Made by a program: the position numbers and the translations under genes
Notes under the pieces: generated by a model
Databases searched by the model: none
Told to the model about the DNA's origin: nothing
What the model saw: only the letters and a program-made list of their open reading frames with translations
DNA from: Shewanella sp. UCD-KL12
GTDB taxonomy: Bacteria > Pseudomonadota > Gammaproteobacteria > Enterobacterales > Shewanellaceae
Reading direction: 5' to 3'
Length of the DNA: 64,000 bases
Assembly (NCBI RefSeq): GCF_001957125.1
Contig: NZ_MPHJ01000001.1
Coordinates: forward strand, 420,407-484,406
Shown: positions 35,142 through 43,282 of the stretch, one piece after another
Numbering within the stretch: position 1 is the stretch's first letter
How the letters are laid out: each line of letters begins with the position of its first letter

Positions 35142-36443
35142 ATGAAGTACTCTTTTTCAAAGGCTCGTTTATATCTGGCCACAGATAGCCTAGATTGGAT
35201 GATAAATTACAGCATTAAACAATCACTTTCATTGCAAGATGCCACGCCTATTGTCTCTGGGCACAGCAGTATTCCAGAGCGCCCCATAGAAACCTTGTAT
35301 ATTCATATCCCTTTTTGTCACACGTTATGCCGATTCTGTTCATTTCATAAGGTTAAATATCAAGAGACGCTCGCTAGAGAGTATTTTCAGGCATTGAGGC
35401 AGGAGATACGCGAGGTGATCGACAGAGGTTACCGATTTAATCGTGTTTATATTGGGGGCGGCACGACAACCATTCTTGAAGATGAGTTGATTAAGACCAT
35501 AGAGCTTATCAAAAGTCTGACCACTATCCGTGAAGTGTCCTGTGAGAGCGATCCCATCTATTTTAGTGAAGGCAATCCAGAGTTGCTCAATGGTTTGGTG
35601 GATCGCATGTCTATCGGTGTGCAAAGCTTTGATGATGTGATACTCAAAAGTACGGGCCGATTTGAGAAGTTTGGCTCAGGTCTGCAGCAGGCTGAATATG
35701 TCAGTCGCGCCATCGAGCTGTTTCCAACCGTCAATGTAGACATGATGTATGGTTTTAAGGTTCAAACTGTAGACTCAGTGACTCAAGATTTAAGACAAAC
35801 CATGGCGCTCAATCCAGATCAAATTACCACCTATCCATTGACGATTGGCATCGGGAAAAACCGCAAAAAAGCGGGTTGTTTAGCAGGTGAACCACATGAA
35901 CTCTGGCCGCAGTTTTTAGCCGTTAAACAGGCATTATCGGAGCGCTATGTGATGGAGTTCCCTTGGACCTTTAGTCGTAATTTTGGTCAACCAGTACAAA
36001 ACAAGTATGTACTCGATGGCGAAGATTGCCTCGGTGTCGGTTCTGGGGCTTTTGGGCGTTTTGGCGAGCAGTTTCGCATATCAAGTTTCGATATTGCCGA
36101 TTATACCCGGCTCATTGAGCAAACCCTATCGGGGACCTGTTACGTTAAATCCCTTGGAAATAACGCATTGAATCAACATCATTTGATGATAATGATGGGA
36201 CATGGTCATCTAGATAACCAAGTCTTTAAAGCGCATACCGGGCGTTCACTGTGGCAGGCTTTGCCGCTGGAGATGAGCTTTTTGCTGGCATCAGGTGCTG
36301 TAGTCAAGCGTGGAGATAACTACCACACCACTGAGCAGGGACAATTTATCGCCCTGAAGATGTTTACTGGCTTTTTGAGTGGTATGGACTATCTCAGAGA
36401 GCAGGCACGAGAGCTGCCATTAACCAGCATGAGAACAGCCTAA
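35142..36443 (+). CDS. HemN-like radical SAM protein
   Basis: Radical SAM enzyme of 433 residues in the coproporphyrinogen-oxidase-like (HemN/HemW/ChuW) group. The iron-sulfur motif is C59-x3-C63-x2-C66 in IHIPFCHTLCRFCSF; the extra fourth cysteine of HemN (CxxCxC) is replaced by Ser. The GGGTTT SAM motif and SIGVQSFDD are present, and a HemN C-terminal domain seems to follow. It may be a haem chaperone or haem-degrading type enzyme rather than a true HemN. No haem-uptake genes are adjacent. Preceded by the family B element, followed by a bidirectional terminator. Confidence 0.8.
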   Translation: MKYSFSKARLYLATDSLDWMINYSIKQSLSLQDATPIVSGHSSIPERPIETLYIHIPFCHTLCRFCSFHKVKYQETLAREYFQALRQEIREVIDRGYRFNRVYIGGGTTTILEDELIKTIELIKSLTTIREVSCESDPIYFSEGNPELLNGLVDRMSIGVQSFDDVILKSTGRFEKFGSGLQQAEYVSRAIELFPTVNVDMMYGFKVQTVDSVTQDLRQTMALNPDQITTYPLTIGIGKNRKKAGCLAGEPHELWPQFLAVKQALSERYVMEFPWTFSRNFGQPVQNKYVLDGEDCLGVGSGAFGRFGEQFRISSFDIADYTRLIEQTLSGTCYVKSLGNNALNQHHLMIMMGHGHLDNQVFKAHTGRSLWQALPLEMSFLLASGAVVKRGDNYHTTEQGQFIALKMFTGFLSGMDYLREQARELPLTSMRTA

Positions 36444-36456
36444 GAGGTAAAAAAAA

Positions 36457-36488
36457 ATGGCTAACCTGAAACTAGGTTAGCCATTTTT
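36457..36488. terminator. Bidirectional terminator, radical SAM gene / metY
   Basis: Perfect 11-bp stem ATGGCTAACCT/AGGTTAGCCAT with an A-run before and a T-run after, between two convergent genes. Confidence 0.9.
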
Positions 36489-36520
36489 AGTGTGAACTAT
36501 CTTGTGTGAGCTAACGATAA

Positions 36521-37837
36521 TTACGCTTTATCGAGTGCCTGAGACACATCATTAATAATATCGTCGATATGCTCGATACCCACTGAAATACGAATTAAGT
36601 CTTCAGACACACCAGCCTTTGCCAGTTCATCACTATCGAGTTGTCTGTGTGTTGTTGATGCTGGATGACAGGCGAGGGATTTAGCATCGCCGATATTGAC
36701 AAGACGTAAGATCATCTGCAGCGCATCGATAAAACGGCCACCGACGGCTTTTGCATCTGACTCTTTTGTAGAGCCTGTTTTAGCGCCTGAGTCAGCACTG
36801 CTATTAATACCAAAGCTGATTATACCCGATGCTTTACCGCCAGTTATCTTGTGGCAATTATCCTGATAGGGGCTGTTTGCGAGTGCGCCATAGTTTACCC
36901 AACTGACTTTTGGGTGCTCTGCTAAGAACTCTGCTAAAGCTAAGGCATTACTGCAGTGGCGCTCCATTCTTAACGCTAACGTCTCTAATCCTTGTAGCAG
37001 TAAGAAGGCACTTTGCGGGGCTAGCGCTGCGCCAGTATTGCGAAGCGGCACTACGCGGCAACGACCAATAAAGGCTGCTGGGCCAAAAGCATCTGTGTAG
37101 ACCACGCCATGATAGGAAGGGTCGGGCTCGTTCAGTAATGCAAAACGCTTGGGCTGAGCTGCCCAGTCAAATTTACCTGAGTCGATAATCGCGCCGCCTA
37201 TGGTGGTGCCATGACCGCCAATGTACTTCGTCAGAGAGTGCACCACGATATCCGCGCCAAACTCAAATGGCTTACACAGCACAGGGGTTGCCACCGTATT
37301 ATCGACAATCAGTGGCACGCCATGTTTATGCGCTATCTCTGCTAAGCGTTCTAGGTCGACGATATTGCCCGCTGGATTACCGATTGACTCACAAAACAGT
37401 GCCTTAGTGTTGTCATCTATATGTGCCTCTAATCCTGCAAAGTCATCAAATGCGGCCATACGCACATCAACGCCTTGGCGAGGTAAGGTATGGGCAAACA
37501 AGTTATAGGTGCCACCATAGAGCTGGCTGGTACTGACAATGTTATCGCCTACTTGCGTCAGGGCTTGAATTGCATAGGTGATTGCAGCCATACCAGAAGA
37601 TACTGCCAATGCACCGATGCCGCCCTCAATTGCCGCTAGTCGTTGCTCAAGTACATCTGTGGTTGGGTTCATAATGCGGGTGTAGATGTTACCTGGCACT
37701 TTTAGATCGAACAGATCGGCGCCGTGCTGGGTGTCGTCGAAGGTATAGGAAGTGGTTTGATAGATGGGAACCGCAGCTGCTTTAGTTGTCTCTTCTGATT
37801 TATATCCATGGTGTAGTGCCAGTGATTCAAGTTTCAT
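36521..37837 (-). CDS. metY: O-acetylhomoserine sulfhydrylase (MetY)
   Basis: PLP-dependent enzyme of the Cys/Met metabolism family, 438 residues, making homocysteine (or methionine) from O-acetylhomoserine and sulfide (or methanethiol). The length, the start MKLESLALHHGY and motifs IYTRIMNPTTDVLEQRLAAIEGG, SSGMAAI and PLP-binding Lys204 (HSLTKYIGGHGT) are typical of MetY rather than of MetB or MetC. A tandem Met box 48 bases upstream suggests MetJ repression. A short Ala/Gly/Ser-rich segment at about 350-365 looks like a small lineage-specific insertion. Confidence 0.9.
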   Translation of the reverse strand: MKLESLALHHGYKSEETTKAAAVPIYQTTSYTFDDTQHGADLFDLKVPGNIYTRIMNPTTDVLEQRLAAIEGGIGALAVSSGMAAITYAIQALTQVGDNIVSTSQLYGGTYNLFAHTLPRQGVDVRMAAFDDFAGLEAHIDDNTKALFCESIGNPAGNIVDLERLAEIAHKHGVPLIVDNTVATPVLCKPFEFGADIVVHSLTKYIGGHGTTIGGAIIDSGKFDWAAQPKRFALLNEPDPSYHGVVYTDAFGPAAFIGRCRVVPLRNTGAALAPQSAFLLLQGLETLALRMERHCSNALALAEFLAEHPKVSWVNYGALANSPYQDNCHKITGGKASGIISFGINSSADSGAKTGSTKESDAKAVGGRFIDALQMILRLVNIGDAKSLACHPASTTHRQLDSDELAKAGVSEDLIRISVGIEHIDDIINDVSQALDKA

Positions 37838-37884
37838 CGGATCTCTTCCTTATCCATTTTGTGTGAAACTTGAACATAACAAGT

Positions 37885-37900
37885 AGCCGTCTAGAAGTCT
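37885..37900. promoter_or_regulatory. Tandem Met boxes (MetJ operator) for metY
   Basis: Two adjacent octamers, AGCCGTCT and AGAAGTCT, each matching 7 of 8 bases of the Met box AGACGTCT, 48 bases upstream of the metY start. MetJ binds such tandem boxes with S-adenosylmethionine as corepressor. Confidence 0.75.
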
Positions 37901-38024
37901 AAGTGTTTATTGCTTTAAAGGTCACGAATAGTCTTTTGGTGTGGGTCATCATGGTTTTGCAGTCATTGTAATGTGACGGGTCTCACACAAATGGATGTTT
38001 AAGTGTCGGTTTATATTTATTAAA

Positions 38025-38051
38025 TAAGGTAAACATCGCTTTGGCCGATAA
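38025..38051 (+). promoter_or_regulatory. Sigma-28 (FliA)-type promoter
   Basis: TAAG, 15 bases, then GCCGATAA. The -10 element matches the flagellar sigma-28 consensus perfectly and the -35 core TAAA at three of four positions, with the canonical 15-base spacing. It is 67 bases before the FlxA-like gene. Confidence 0.7.
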
Positions 38052-38118
38052 GTATTGATACAAGTGTTGCTGGTTTTACTGGTGCAACTTTGCTGCTGCA
38101 CAACTTAAAGGTACTGAT

Positions 38119-38598
38119 ATGAATGTTATTGGCGTGAATAAGTATAACCCTGCCTCCGGTGGTGACTTTAGCAAGCTAGATGTAAAGTCTGCCAATAGCA
38201 TGTCAGCCTCAAGTGAGAGCCAAGCAAGCAAAGCTGTAGGTTCACATGCAGACGGAGAAAAGGTACAGATCTCAAAAGCGGGCAGAGATGCGCTAGCGTC
38301 TGATAATGGCAGTAAGCTGCACGCTCAATCATCTCAAGTTAACGCTCAAGCGGATGCAGCAGCGGCAGAAGAGTCTGGCTCGCCTAAGAAAAAGATTGAT
38401 GAGTTGATTAAAGCCTTGAAAGAAAAAGTTGAAGAGCTAAAGGCGGAGTTAAAATCACTAGAGAGTGATAAGACAGAAGCTGGAGAGAAAAAACGTAAAG
38501 ATCTGCAATCACAAATCGCTGTGCTATCGGCTCAAGTCTCTGATCTCATTAATCAGAAACTAGAGCAGGAGAAAAAGGAAGCGTTAATGAACGCTTAG
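38119..38598 (+). CDS. FlxA-like coiled-coil protein
   Basis: A 159-residue soluble protein without signal peptide. N-terminal half is Ser/Ala/Asn-rich with GEKVQISKAGRDALAS, reminiscent of segments seen in flagellar-associated proteins; the C-terminal half (about 90-155) is a strongly charged coiled coil (KKKIDELIKALKEKVEELKA...). Size and architecture resemble the FlxA family, flagellar-class genes of unknown function. The sigma-28-type promoter upstream supports co-expression with late flagellar genes, though no other flagellar gene is in the window. The family assignment is by eye. Confidence 0.6.
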   Translation: MNVIGVNKYNPASGGDFSKLDVKSANSMSASSESQASKAVGSHADGEKVQISKAGRDALASDNGSKLHAQSSQVNAQADAAAAEESGSPKKKIDELIKALKEKVEELKAELKSLESDKTEAGEKKRKDLQSQIAVLSAQVSDLINQKLEQEKKEALMNA

Positions 38599-38667
38599 GT
38601 TTTTCTGTTAAGTCCAGCACACTTGATTTGGTTTTATCATCAGAATGCTAAATTCATAGCTTAGTGT

Positions 38668-40086
38668 TTAACTTTTGTATGAATGAAGCAAGCAACAAAA
38701 GCGGGCTCCTCCTGCCGAGTTTCGGCTTACCGTTAACTTTCCGGACAGGCGTTTAGTTGCAGATTTGGCTATAGCCAGCCCCAGCCCTAAACCACCACTT
38801 TTTTGATTACGGCTCTTATCTAACCGCGAGAACGGGATAAAGATGGTGTCGAAATCTTCCTCGGCAATGCCGGGTCCATCATCATCCACGGTAATGATTA
38901 GCTGGCTATTGGCATCTAGCCCTTGTTTAGTCTCAACCGAGATGATGACTGTGGATCTGGCATACCTGATGGCATTTTTTACTAAATTATCAAACAGTAG
39001 TCTTAGATAAGCGGGATCGCATTCTAGCGCTTGTTGATGACAATAGAGAATCACTTGCTTGGACTGCTCTTGGTTTAACTGGGTGATACGCTCGTCAAAA
39101 TAGGTTTCGAGATGAATAACCTGCTTGCCTGCTAAGTCGCCGGCTAACTTGTCAGCACTGTGGGCGGCATTGAGTTTAGAAAAAGTCAGTACTTGCTTCG
39201 TGAGCTCATCGATATCATCTATATAGGTGTCAATATTATCGAGTAAGGCCACTTGTTGTGGCTCCGTGTTGCTCTTGCGTAATAGCCCTGTGGCCAGTTG
39301 TATACGGCTCAAAGGCGTACGCATCTCATGGGGCACAGCCTGTGCGAATATTTGATTCTCTTTTACGGTTTCTGTGATTGATTCTGCCATCTGATTAAAG
39401 CTTGTTGCTAAAGAGCTTACAGGTTTAGTGAGTGTAGAGGAGGCGCGTACCATTAACTCGCCGCGGCCAAATCGCTCGTTGGTGTCGATAAGTTGGTTTA
39501 TCTGCTTTTGTAACTGGCGGATCGGAAAGTAAAGCGGGGCACTTATGGCTAATATAGCGACAAATAGCAGTATCAAGGGGAGTAAGTCTTCGGGGTGTTG
39601 TTGCCATAAACTGGCTAAGTTTTCTATATTTACGTCATCATTGAACTCTTCATCATTGGTTATTTCAACCATATTGATATCAAGATTTTGATCGCTAATG
39701 AGTATCGCACCTTTAGTATTTGCTAATGGGTAAGCAGCGAGTAAAACGCCATATTCATCTTCATAAAGTTTGCTGTTATTTATGGTGTATAAATATTCAC
39801 AGGTTGCACATTGCGGCGCGCCATCCCAGACGGGTTGCCACTGAATATTGAACGCGAGTAAGTTTTTTGGGAGAGACTGAATATAGCGCTCAGGCTCTAC
39901 ACCATAGGTTGCTATGGATCTTGAAACTTCATCGAAGATATAACTGGTTTCTGCGTTAAAGTTTGCCATATCACTCTTAGTGATTGACTCATCGCTGACA
40001 TATAACGTCAACACTATGCTGCTTACTATCGCAATGATAATGCCTAGATAGAGGCGGGCGAATAAGGGGGGAGTAAATCTAGCCAT
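38668..40086 (-). CDS. Sensor histidine kinase with periplasmic CxxC
   Basis: Inner-membrane histidine kinase of 472 residues. Two transmembrane helices (about 12-30 and 168-188) flank a ~135-residue periplasmic sensor containing CATC (Cys93, Cys96). HAMP domain (about 188-240), phosphoacceptor His253 in VPHEMRTPLSRIQLA, and an ATPase domain with N, G1 (DDDGPGIAEED) and G2 (GGLGLGLAIAKS) boxes. The start overlaps the end of its response regulator gene by 8 bases, so they are co-translated partners. The CxxC pair may sense redox state or bind metal; this is inference. It resembles RstB in general architecture. Confidence 0.9.
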   Translation of the reverse strand: MARFTPPLFARLYLGIIIAIVSSIVLTLYVSDESITKSDMANFNAETSYIFDEVSRSIATYGVEPERYIQSLPKNLLAFNIQWQPVWDGAPQCATCEYLYTINNSKLYEDEYGVLLAAYPLANTKGAILISDQNLDINMVEITNDEEFNDDVNIENLASLWQQHPEDLLPLILLFVAILAISAPLYFPIRQLQKQINQLIDTNERFGRGELMVRASSTLTKPVSSLATSFNQMAESITETVKENQIFAQAVPHEMRTPLSRIQLATGLLRKSNTEPQQVALLDNIDTYIDDIDELTKQVLTFSKLNAAHSADKLAGDLAGKQVIHLETYFDERITQLNQEQSKQVILYCHQQALECDPAYLRLLFDNLVKNAIRYARSTVIISVETKQGLDANSQLIITVDDDGPGIAEEDFDTIFIPFSRLDKSRNQKSGGLGLGLAIAKSATKRLSGKLTVSRNSAGGARFCCLLHSYKS

Positions 40087-40765
40087 TAACTAACATATAT
40101 CCCTTGTTACGTACGGTTAAGATCAGTTGATAAGGTGGACTGATATCACCAAGTTTTTTTCTTAAACCCGAAATTCGCATATCGACAGATCTGTCATTGG
40201 CATCGTAGTCAATGCCGCGTAATGAGCGACAGCAATCATCTCTGGAGACTGTTATTCCAGGGTTTGAGGCTAGCAAAAGTAAAATGTCATATTCCGCTTC
40301 TGTCAGTACTGGCTTTATCTCCCCTAGGCTGACCTCTCTGCTCGCGGTGTCTAGTCTGAGTAAGCCTACTGTTATCATTGTCGTGTCTGGCGACTTGTTA
40401 CCAACACGTCTTAGGAGTGCGTCGATGCGCGCCACCATCACATGAGGGCGTATAGGCTTTGTGAGATAATCATCGGCGCCAAGCTTTAGCAGACTCACTT
40501 CGCTCATATCATCGGCGCAGGCGGTTTGAACCAGAATAGGCCCAAAATAAAAAGTGCGGCACTGTTTACAGATCTCGATACCATCGAGCCCAGGCAACAT
40601 AAGATCCAGTATGACTAGATCTGGCTTATAGCTTTTAATGGTATCGACTGCGAGTAGGCCGTCATTGATAACTTTAGTGTCGTAGTTTTCCGACTCTAGA
40701 TACATGGCGGTCAATCGCGAGATCTCTAGGTCATCTTCAATAATCAATATGCGTGCTTTTGTCAC
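40079..40765 (-). CDS. OmpR-family response regulator
   Basis: Two-domain regulator of 228 residues: receiver with acidic pair EDD (10-12), phosphoacceptor Asp54 (LVILDLMLPG) and Lys of LTKPIRP, then an OmpR/PhoB winged helix (about 130-225). First gene of a two-gene operon with the overlapping kinase gene. Direct repeats of GCTTAC upstream (40848-40895) look like its binding sites, suggesting autoregulation. Clearly related to the second response regulator at 49098-49799. Confidence 0.93.
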   Translation of the reverse strand: MTKARILIIEDDLEISRLTAMYLESENYDTKVINDGLLAVDTIKSYKPDLVILDLMLPGLDGIEICKQCRTFYFGPILVQTACADDMSEVSLLKLGADDYLTKPIRPHVMVARIDALLRRVGNKSPDTTMITVGLLRLDTASREVSLGEIKPVLTEAEYDILLLLASNPGITVSRDDCCRSLRGIDYDANDRSVDMRISGLRKKLGDISPPYQLILTVRNKGYMLVNG

Positions 40766-40847
40766 TGGATTTCCTAGTGTTAGTTTTATCTTGATGACTC
40801 ATGTTACAGCGCTTATTTTTACAGACTCTCATCATTAATCATAGTGC

Positions 40848-40895
40848 GCTTACACCCGCTTACATTCCCTTTGCCATAGCTTACCGCCGCTTACT
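40848..40895. promoter_or_regulatory. GCTTAC direct repeats between response regulator and lipoprotein genes
   Basis: Four copies of GCTTAC (starting at 40848, 40858, 40879 and 40889) in two pairs with 10-base spacing inside each pair and 21 bases between corresponding copies of the first and second pair's neighbours. Ten-base-spaced direct repeats are typical of OmpR-family binding sites. The array lies in the 184-base gap between the divergent genes, so it could control both. Confidence 0.55.
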
Positions 40896-40949
40896 CTTTA
40901 CACTTTTATCCCATGGTAATTTTAATCCCACAGATGATTTCGGGGAAAT

Positions 40950-42206
40950 ATGATGAATAAAGTATTATTGGCAAGTCTGCTTGTAACAAGTTTAGTACTG
41001 CTTGTGGCATGTAATTCAGACTCTTCAAGCACTCAAACAGTGCCTGGGCCTAATGGTTCAACAGGTGGTGGCTCAGGATCTGGCTCTGCAAACGGTCATT
41101 CGGCTGCCACCTTAGCTTTGAATATCACCAGTGTGCCGGACTCTCTGTCGGCGACCTACACCTCAGCGCTTAAATTTAACCGTTACACCCAAGTGATGGC
41201 CGCTAATGGTAAGCCGATTCATCTTATCGCACAGGATAAATTGTCCGATAATCAAATCGTCAGGGCACGCTCTATCTTGACTCACTATCTTACCGACTAT
41301 CCAGGTTCTGAATATGGCAGTGATAAATCGGCTGTTTCGAATAAGATGGCGGATAACGGCGCTATTCTTCTGTTACTCAATGGTGAAGATGATGGCACGA
41401 ATCCAGCTTCAGAGTTAGATGGTCAGCCACTGTATCAGAATGAAATTCAGGTTGAGGGGGGAAGCTGGTATATCAATCAAACCTTCGATGGCCATCGTGA
41501 TGCAAGTTTTGAGGAGATCCTGCATTTGGTCCATGACTATGGCATCGGCGTCGACCAAAACGCTGAGTTTATTGGTGCATTAGCCGATTATCAGGCTGAG
41601 ATCCGTAGTGCTCAGATAACGGCGCTTAATGATAAATTGTGGGGAATAGCATCGCCTGATTGGATCACCGAGTTAACTGCAGAAAATAGTTTGACTCAGG
41701 AGTATTTAGCCTCAGTTATCGATTCATATTATGGCCTTTGGGGGGCATGGACTGGCAGTGAAACCCATGGCATGTGGGGAGGTTATGTCGCTAAAACCCG
41801 AGCTGAGGTCATCAGTGAAGACCCACTGGGTTCAGTTTTGATGGATAATAAGTACTTTCACCCCTACCTGACCTATGATGCTCGAATAGATGAAAGCTTT
41901 GAGGGAGATTTTAGCTTAAGGTTTAATTCAAGCCTAGGCTATACCCACCATGCCCAGTATCTAAAAAGTGTCACCTTAACTGGTGATAACAAGAGCAATG
42001 TTATCGTTAACGGCTTAGATAATAAGGTGACGGGAAATACAGCAAAAAATATCGTTTTTTTTAGTGGCCGCTCATCTGAATATGACATAAATAAGCAAAC
42101 TGATGGCTCGACACTTATTTCAGATATGGTCGATAACAGAGATGGCGTTAATCGTGTCATCAATATAGAGCAAGCTGGCTTTAGTGATACTACAATCGAG
42201 CTTTAG
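40950..42206 (+). CDS. Lipoprotein with metallopeptidase-like motif and RTX-type C-terminal module
   Basis: A 418-residue lipoprotein: leader ending LLVAC (lipid cysteine 21), a Gly/Ser linker, a helical domain with FEEILHLVHDYG (187-198), which has the spacing of a variant zinc site but lacks the HExxH pattern, and a C-terminal ~80 residues (NIVFFSGRSSEYDI ... RDGVNRVINIEQAGF) that resemble a module common at the end of RTX/serralysin-type proteins. Divergent from a two-component operon over GCTTAC repeats, so it may be a target of that system. Function unknown; I do not claim peptidase activity. Confidence 0.6.
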   Translation: MMNKVLLASLLVTSLVLLVACNSDSSSTQTVPGPNGSTGGGSGSGSANGHSAATLALNITSVPDSLSATYTSALKFNRYTQVMAANGKPIHLIAQDKLSDNQIVRARSILTHYLTDYPGSEYGSDKSAVSNKMADNGAILLLLNGEDDGTNPASELDGQPLYQNEIQVEGGSWYINQTFDGHRDASFEEILHLVHDYGIGVDQNAEFIGALADYQAEIRSAQITALNDKLWGIASPDWITELTAENSLTQEYLASVIDSYYGLWGAWTGSETHGMWGGYVAKTRAEVISEDPLGSVLMDNKYFHPYLTYDARIDESFEGDFSLRFNSSLGYTHHAQYLKSVTLTGDNKSNVIVNGLDNKVTGNTAKNIVFFSGRSSEYDINKQTDGSTLISDMVDNRDGVNRVINIEQAGFSDTTIEL

Positions 42207-42417
42207 TCTGTACTTTTTATTGAGCCCGATGTTAGTTTGAGGGGGAATTGGAAGACTTAATTGGAAGAAATAAGCGGGATGACATTGGCAGGAAGAGAAG
42301 GGGGAGAACAACTTAGCCCTAAATAAGCTAGAGACAAGTAGTACTAAATCAGCTCAGTTAAGTTGCCGCAGCTTCCGCCAGATAATATAACGTCATTGCA
42401 TGTAAAAGGAGAGACAG

Positions 42418-43275
42418 ATGACAGCAGCAAAGCTTGTGATACGAAACATGACCGCCGATGAGCTGGTATTAGCAGTCAGTTGGGCTGAAAAAGAGGGATG
42501 GAATCCAGGCCTTAATGATGCAGCGCTGTTTTATCAAGCCGATCCCAGTGGCTTTTTTGTCGGTGAACTCGATGGCGAGATTGTCGCTGTGGGCAGCGCG
42601 GTAAGCTACGATAGCCGTTATGCTTTTTGTGGCCTGTATATTGTTGCACCTGAGCATAGAGGCAAGGGGTATGGCTTAGCGCTGACAAAACACAGATTAG
42701 CCTATTGTGGTGAGCGAAATATCGGTATCGATGGTGTACTTGAGAATGTCGAGATATATCAGCGTATCGGTTATGTGCCTTTCTATCAGAATTATCGATA
42801 TCAAAAAGTGGCGGCCTACGTCCCCCAGTCGATTGAGTGGATCTCTGTCATAGATAAGGATTCAAGTGCCTCACTTGAAGACTTATATGCTTATGATCGC
42901 CGCTGCTTTCCTGCCAAGCGTGAGGAGTTTCTCAAGACGTGGATGACACAAGAACAAGGTTTGACCTTAATGTATCGCCAAGAGGGGAAAGTACTGGGTT
43001 ATCTGGTCAGGCGCCGCTGCGTCGAAGGCTATAAAGTTGGGCCGCTATTTGCTGATAATGCTGATATTGCCTACCAGTTATTGAATCAGGCCCAGTCAGA
43101 TATAAAAGGCGAAACTATCATTCTTGATGTGCCCGAGAATAACCCCGCAGCTATCGACTTGGCCGAACATGAAGCTATGGCGGTGGTGTTCTCTACTGCG
43201 CGCATGTATCAAAAAGGGATGCCAGATATCGATAACCATAAGATATTTGGCATCACAACGTTTGAACTAGGTTAA
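42418..43275 (+). CDS. Two-domain GNAT acetyltransferase
   Basis: A 285-residue acetyltransferase. The N-terminal GNAT domain has the acetyl-CoA loop VAPEHRGKGYGLALTKHRL (about 79-97); the C-terminal ~130 residues resemble the extension seen in YitH/DUF1248-type GNAT proteins. GGAGAG ribosome-binding site at 42409-42414. It ends 7 bases before the convergent MFS transporter stop. Substrate unknown. Confidence 0.85.
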   Translation: MTAAKLVIRNMTADELVLAVSWAEKEGWNPGLNDAALFYQADPSGFFVGELDGEIVAVGSAVSYDSRYAFCGLYIVAPEHRGKGYGLALTKHRLAYCGERNIGIDGVLENVEIYQRIGYVPFYQNYRYQKVAAYVPQSIEWISVIDKDSSASLEDLYAYDRRCFPAKREEFLKTWMTQEQGLTLMYRQEGKVLGYLVRRRCVEGYKVGPLFADNADIAYQLLNQAQSDIKGETIILDVPENNPAAIDLAEHEAMAVVFSTARMYQKGMPDIDNHKIFGITTFELG

Positions 43276-43282
43276 GTCATAC

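Noticed and set aside
37838-38118. SAM riboswitch before metY
   Set aside because: No conserved riboswitch core or terminator/antiterminator pair is visible, whereas tandem Met boxes explain regulation.
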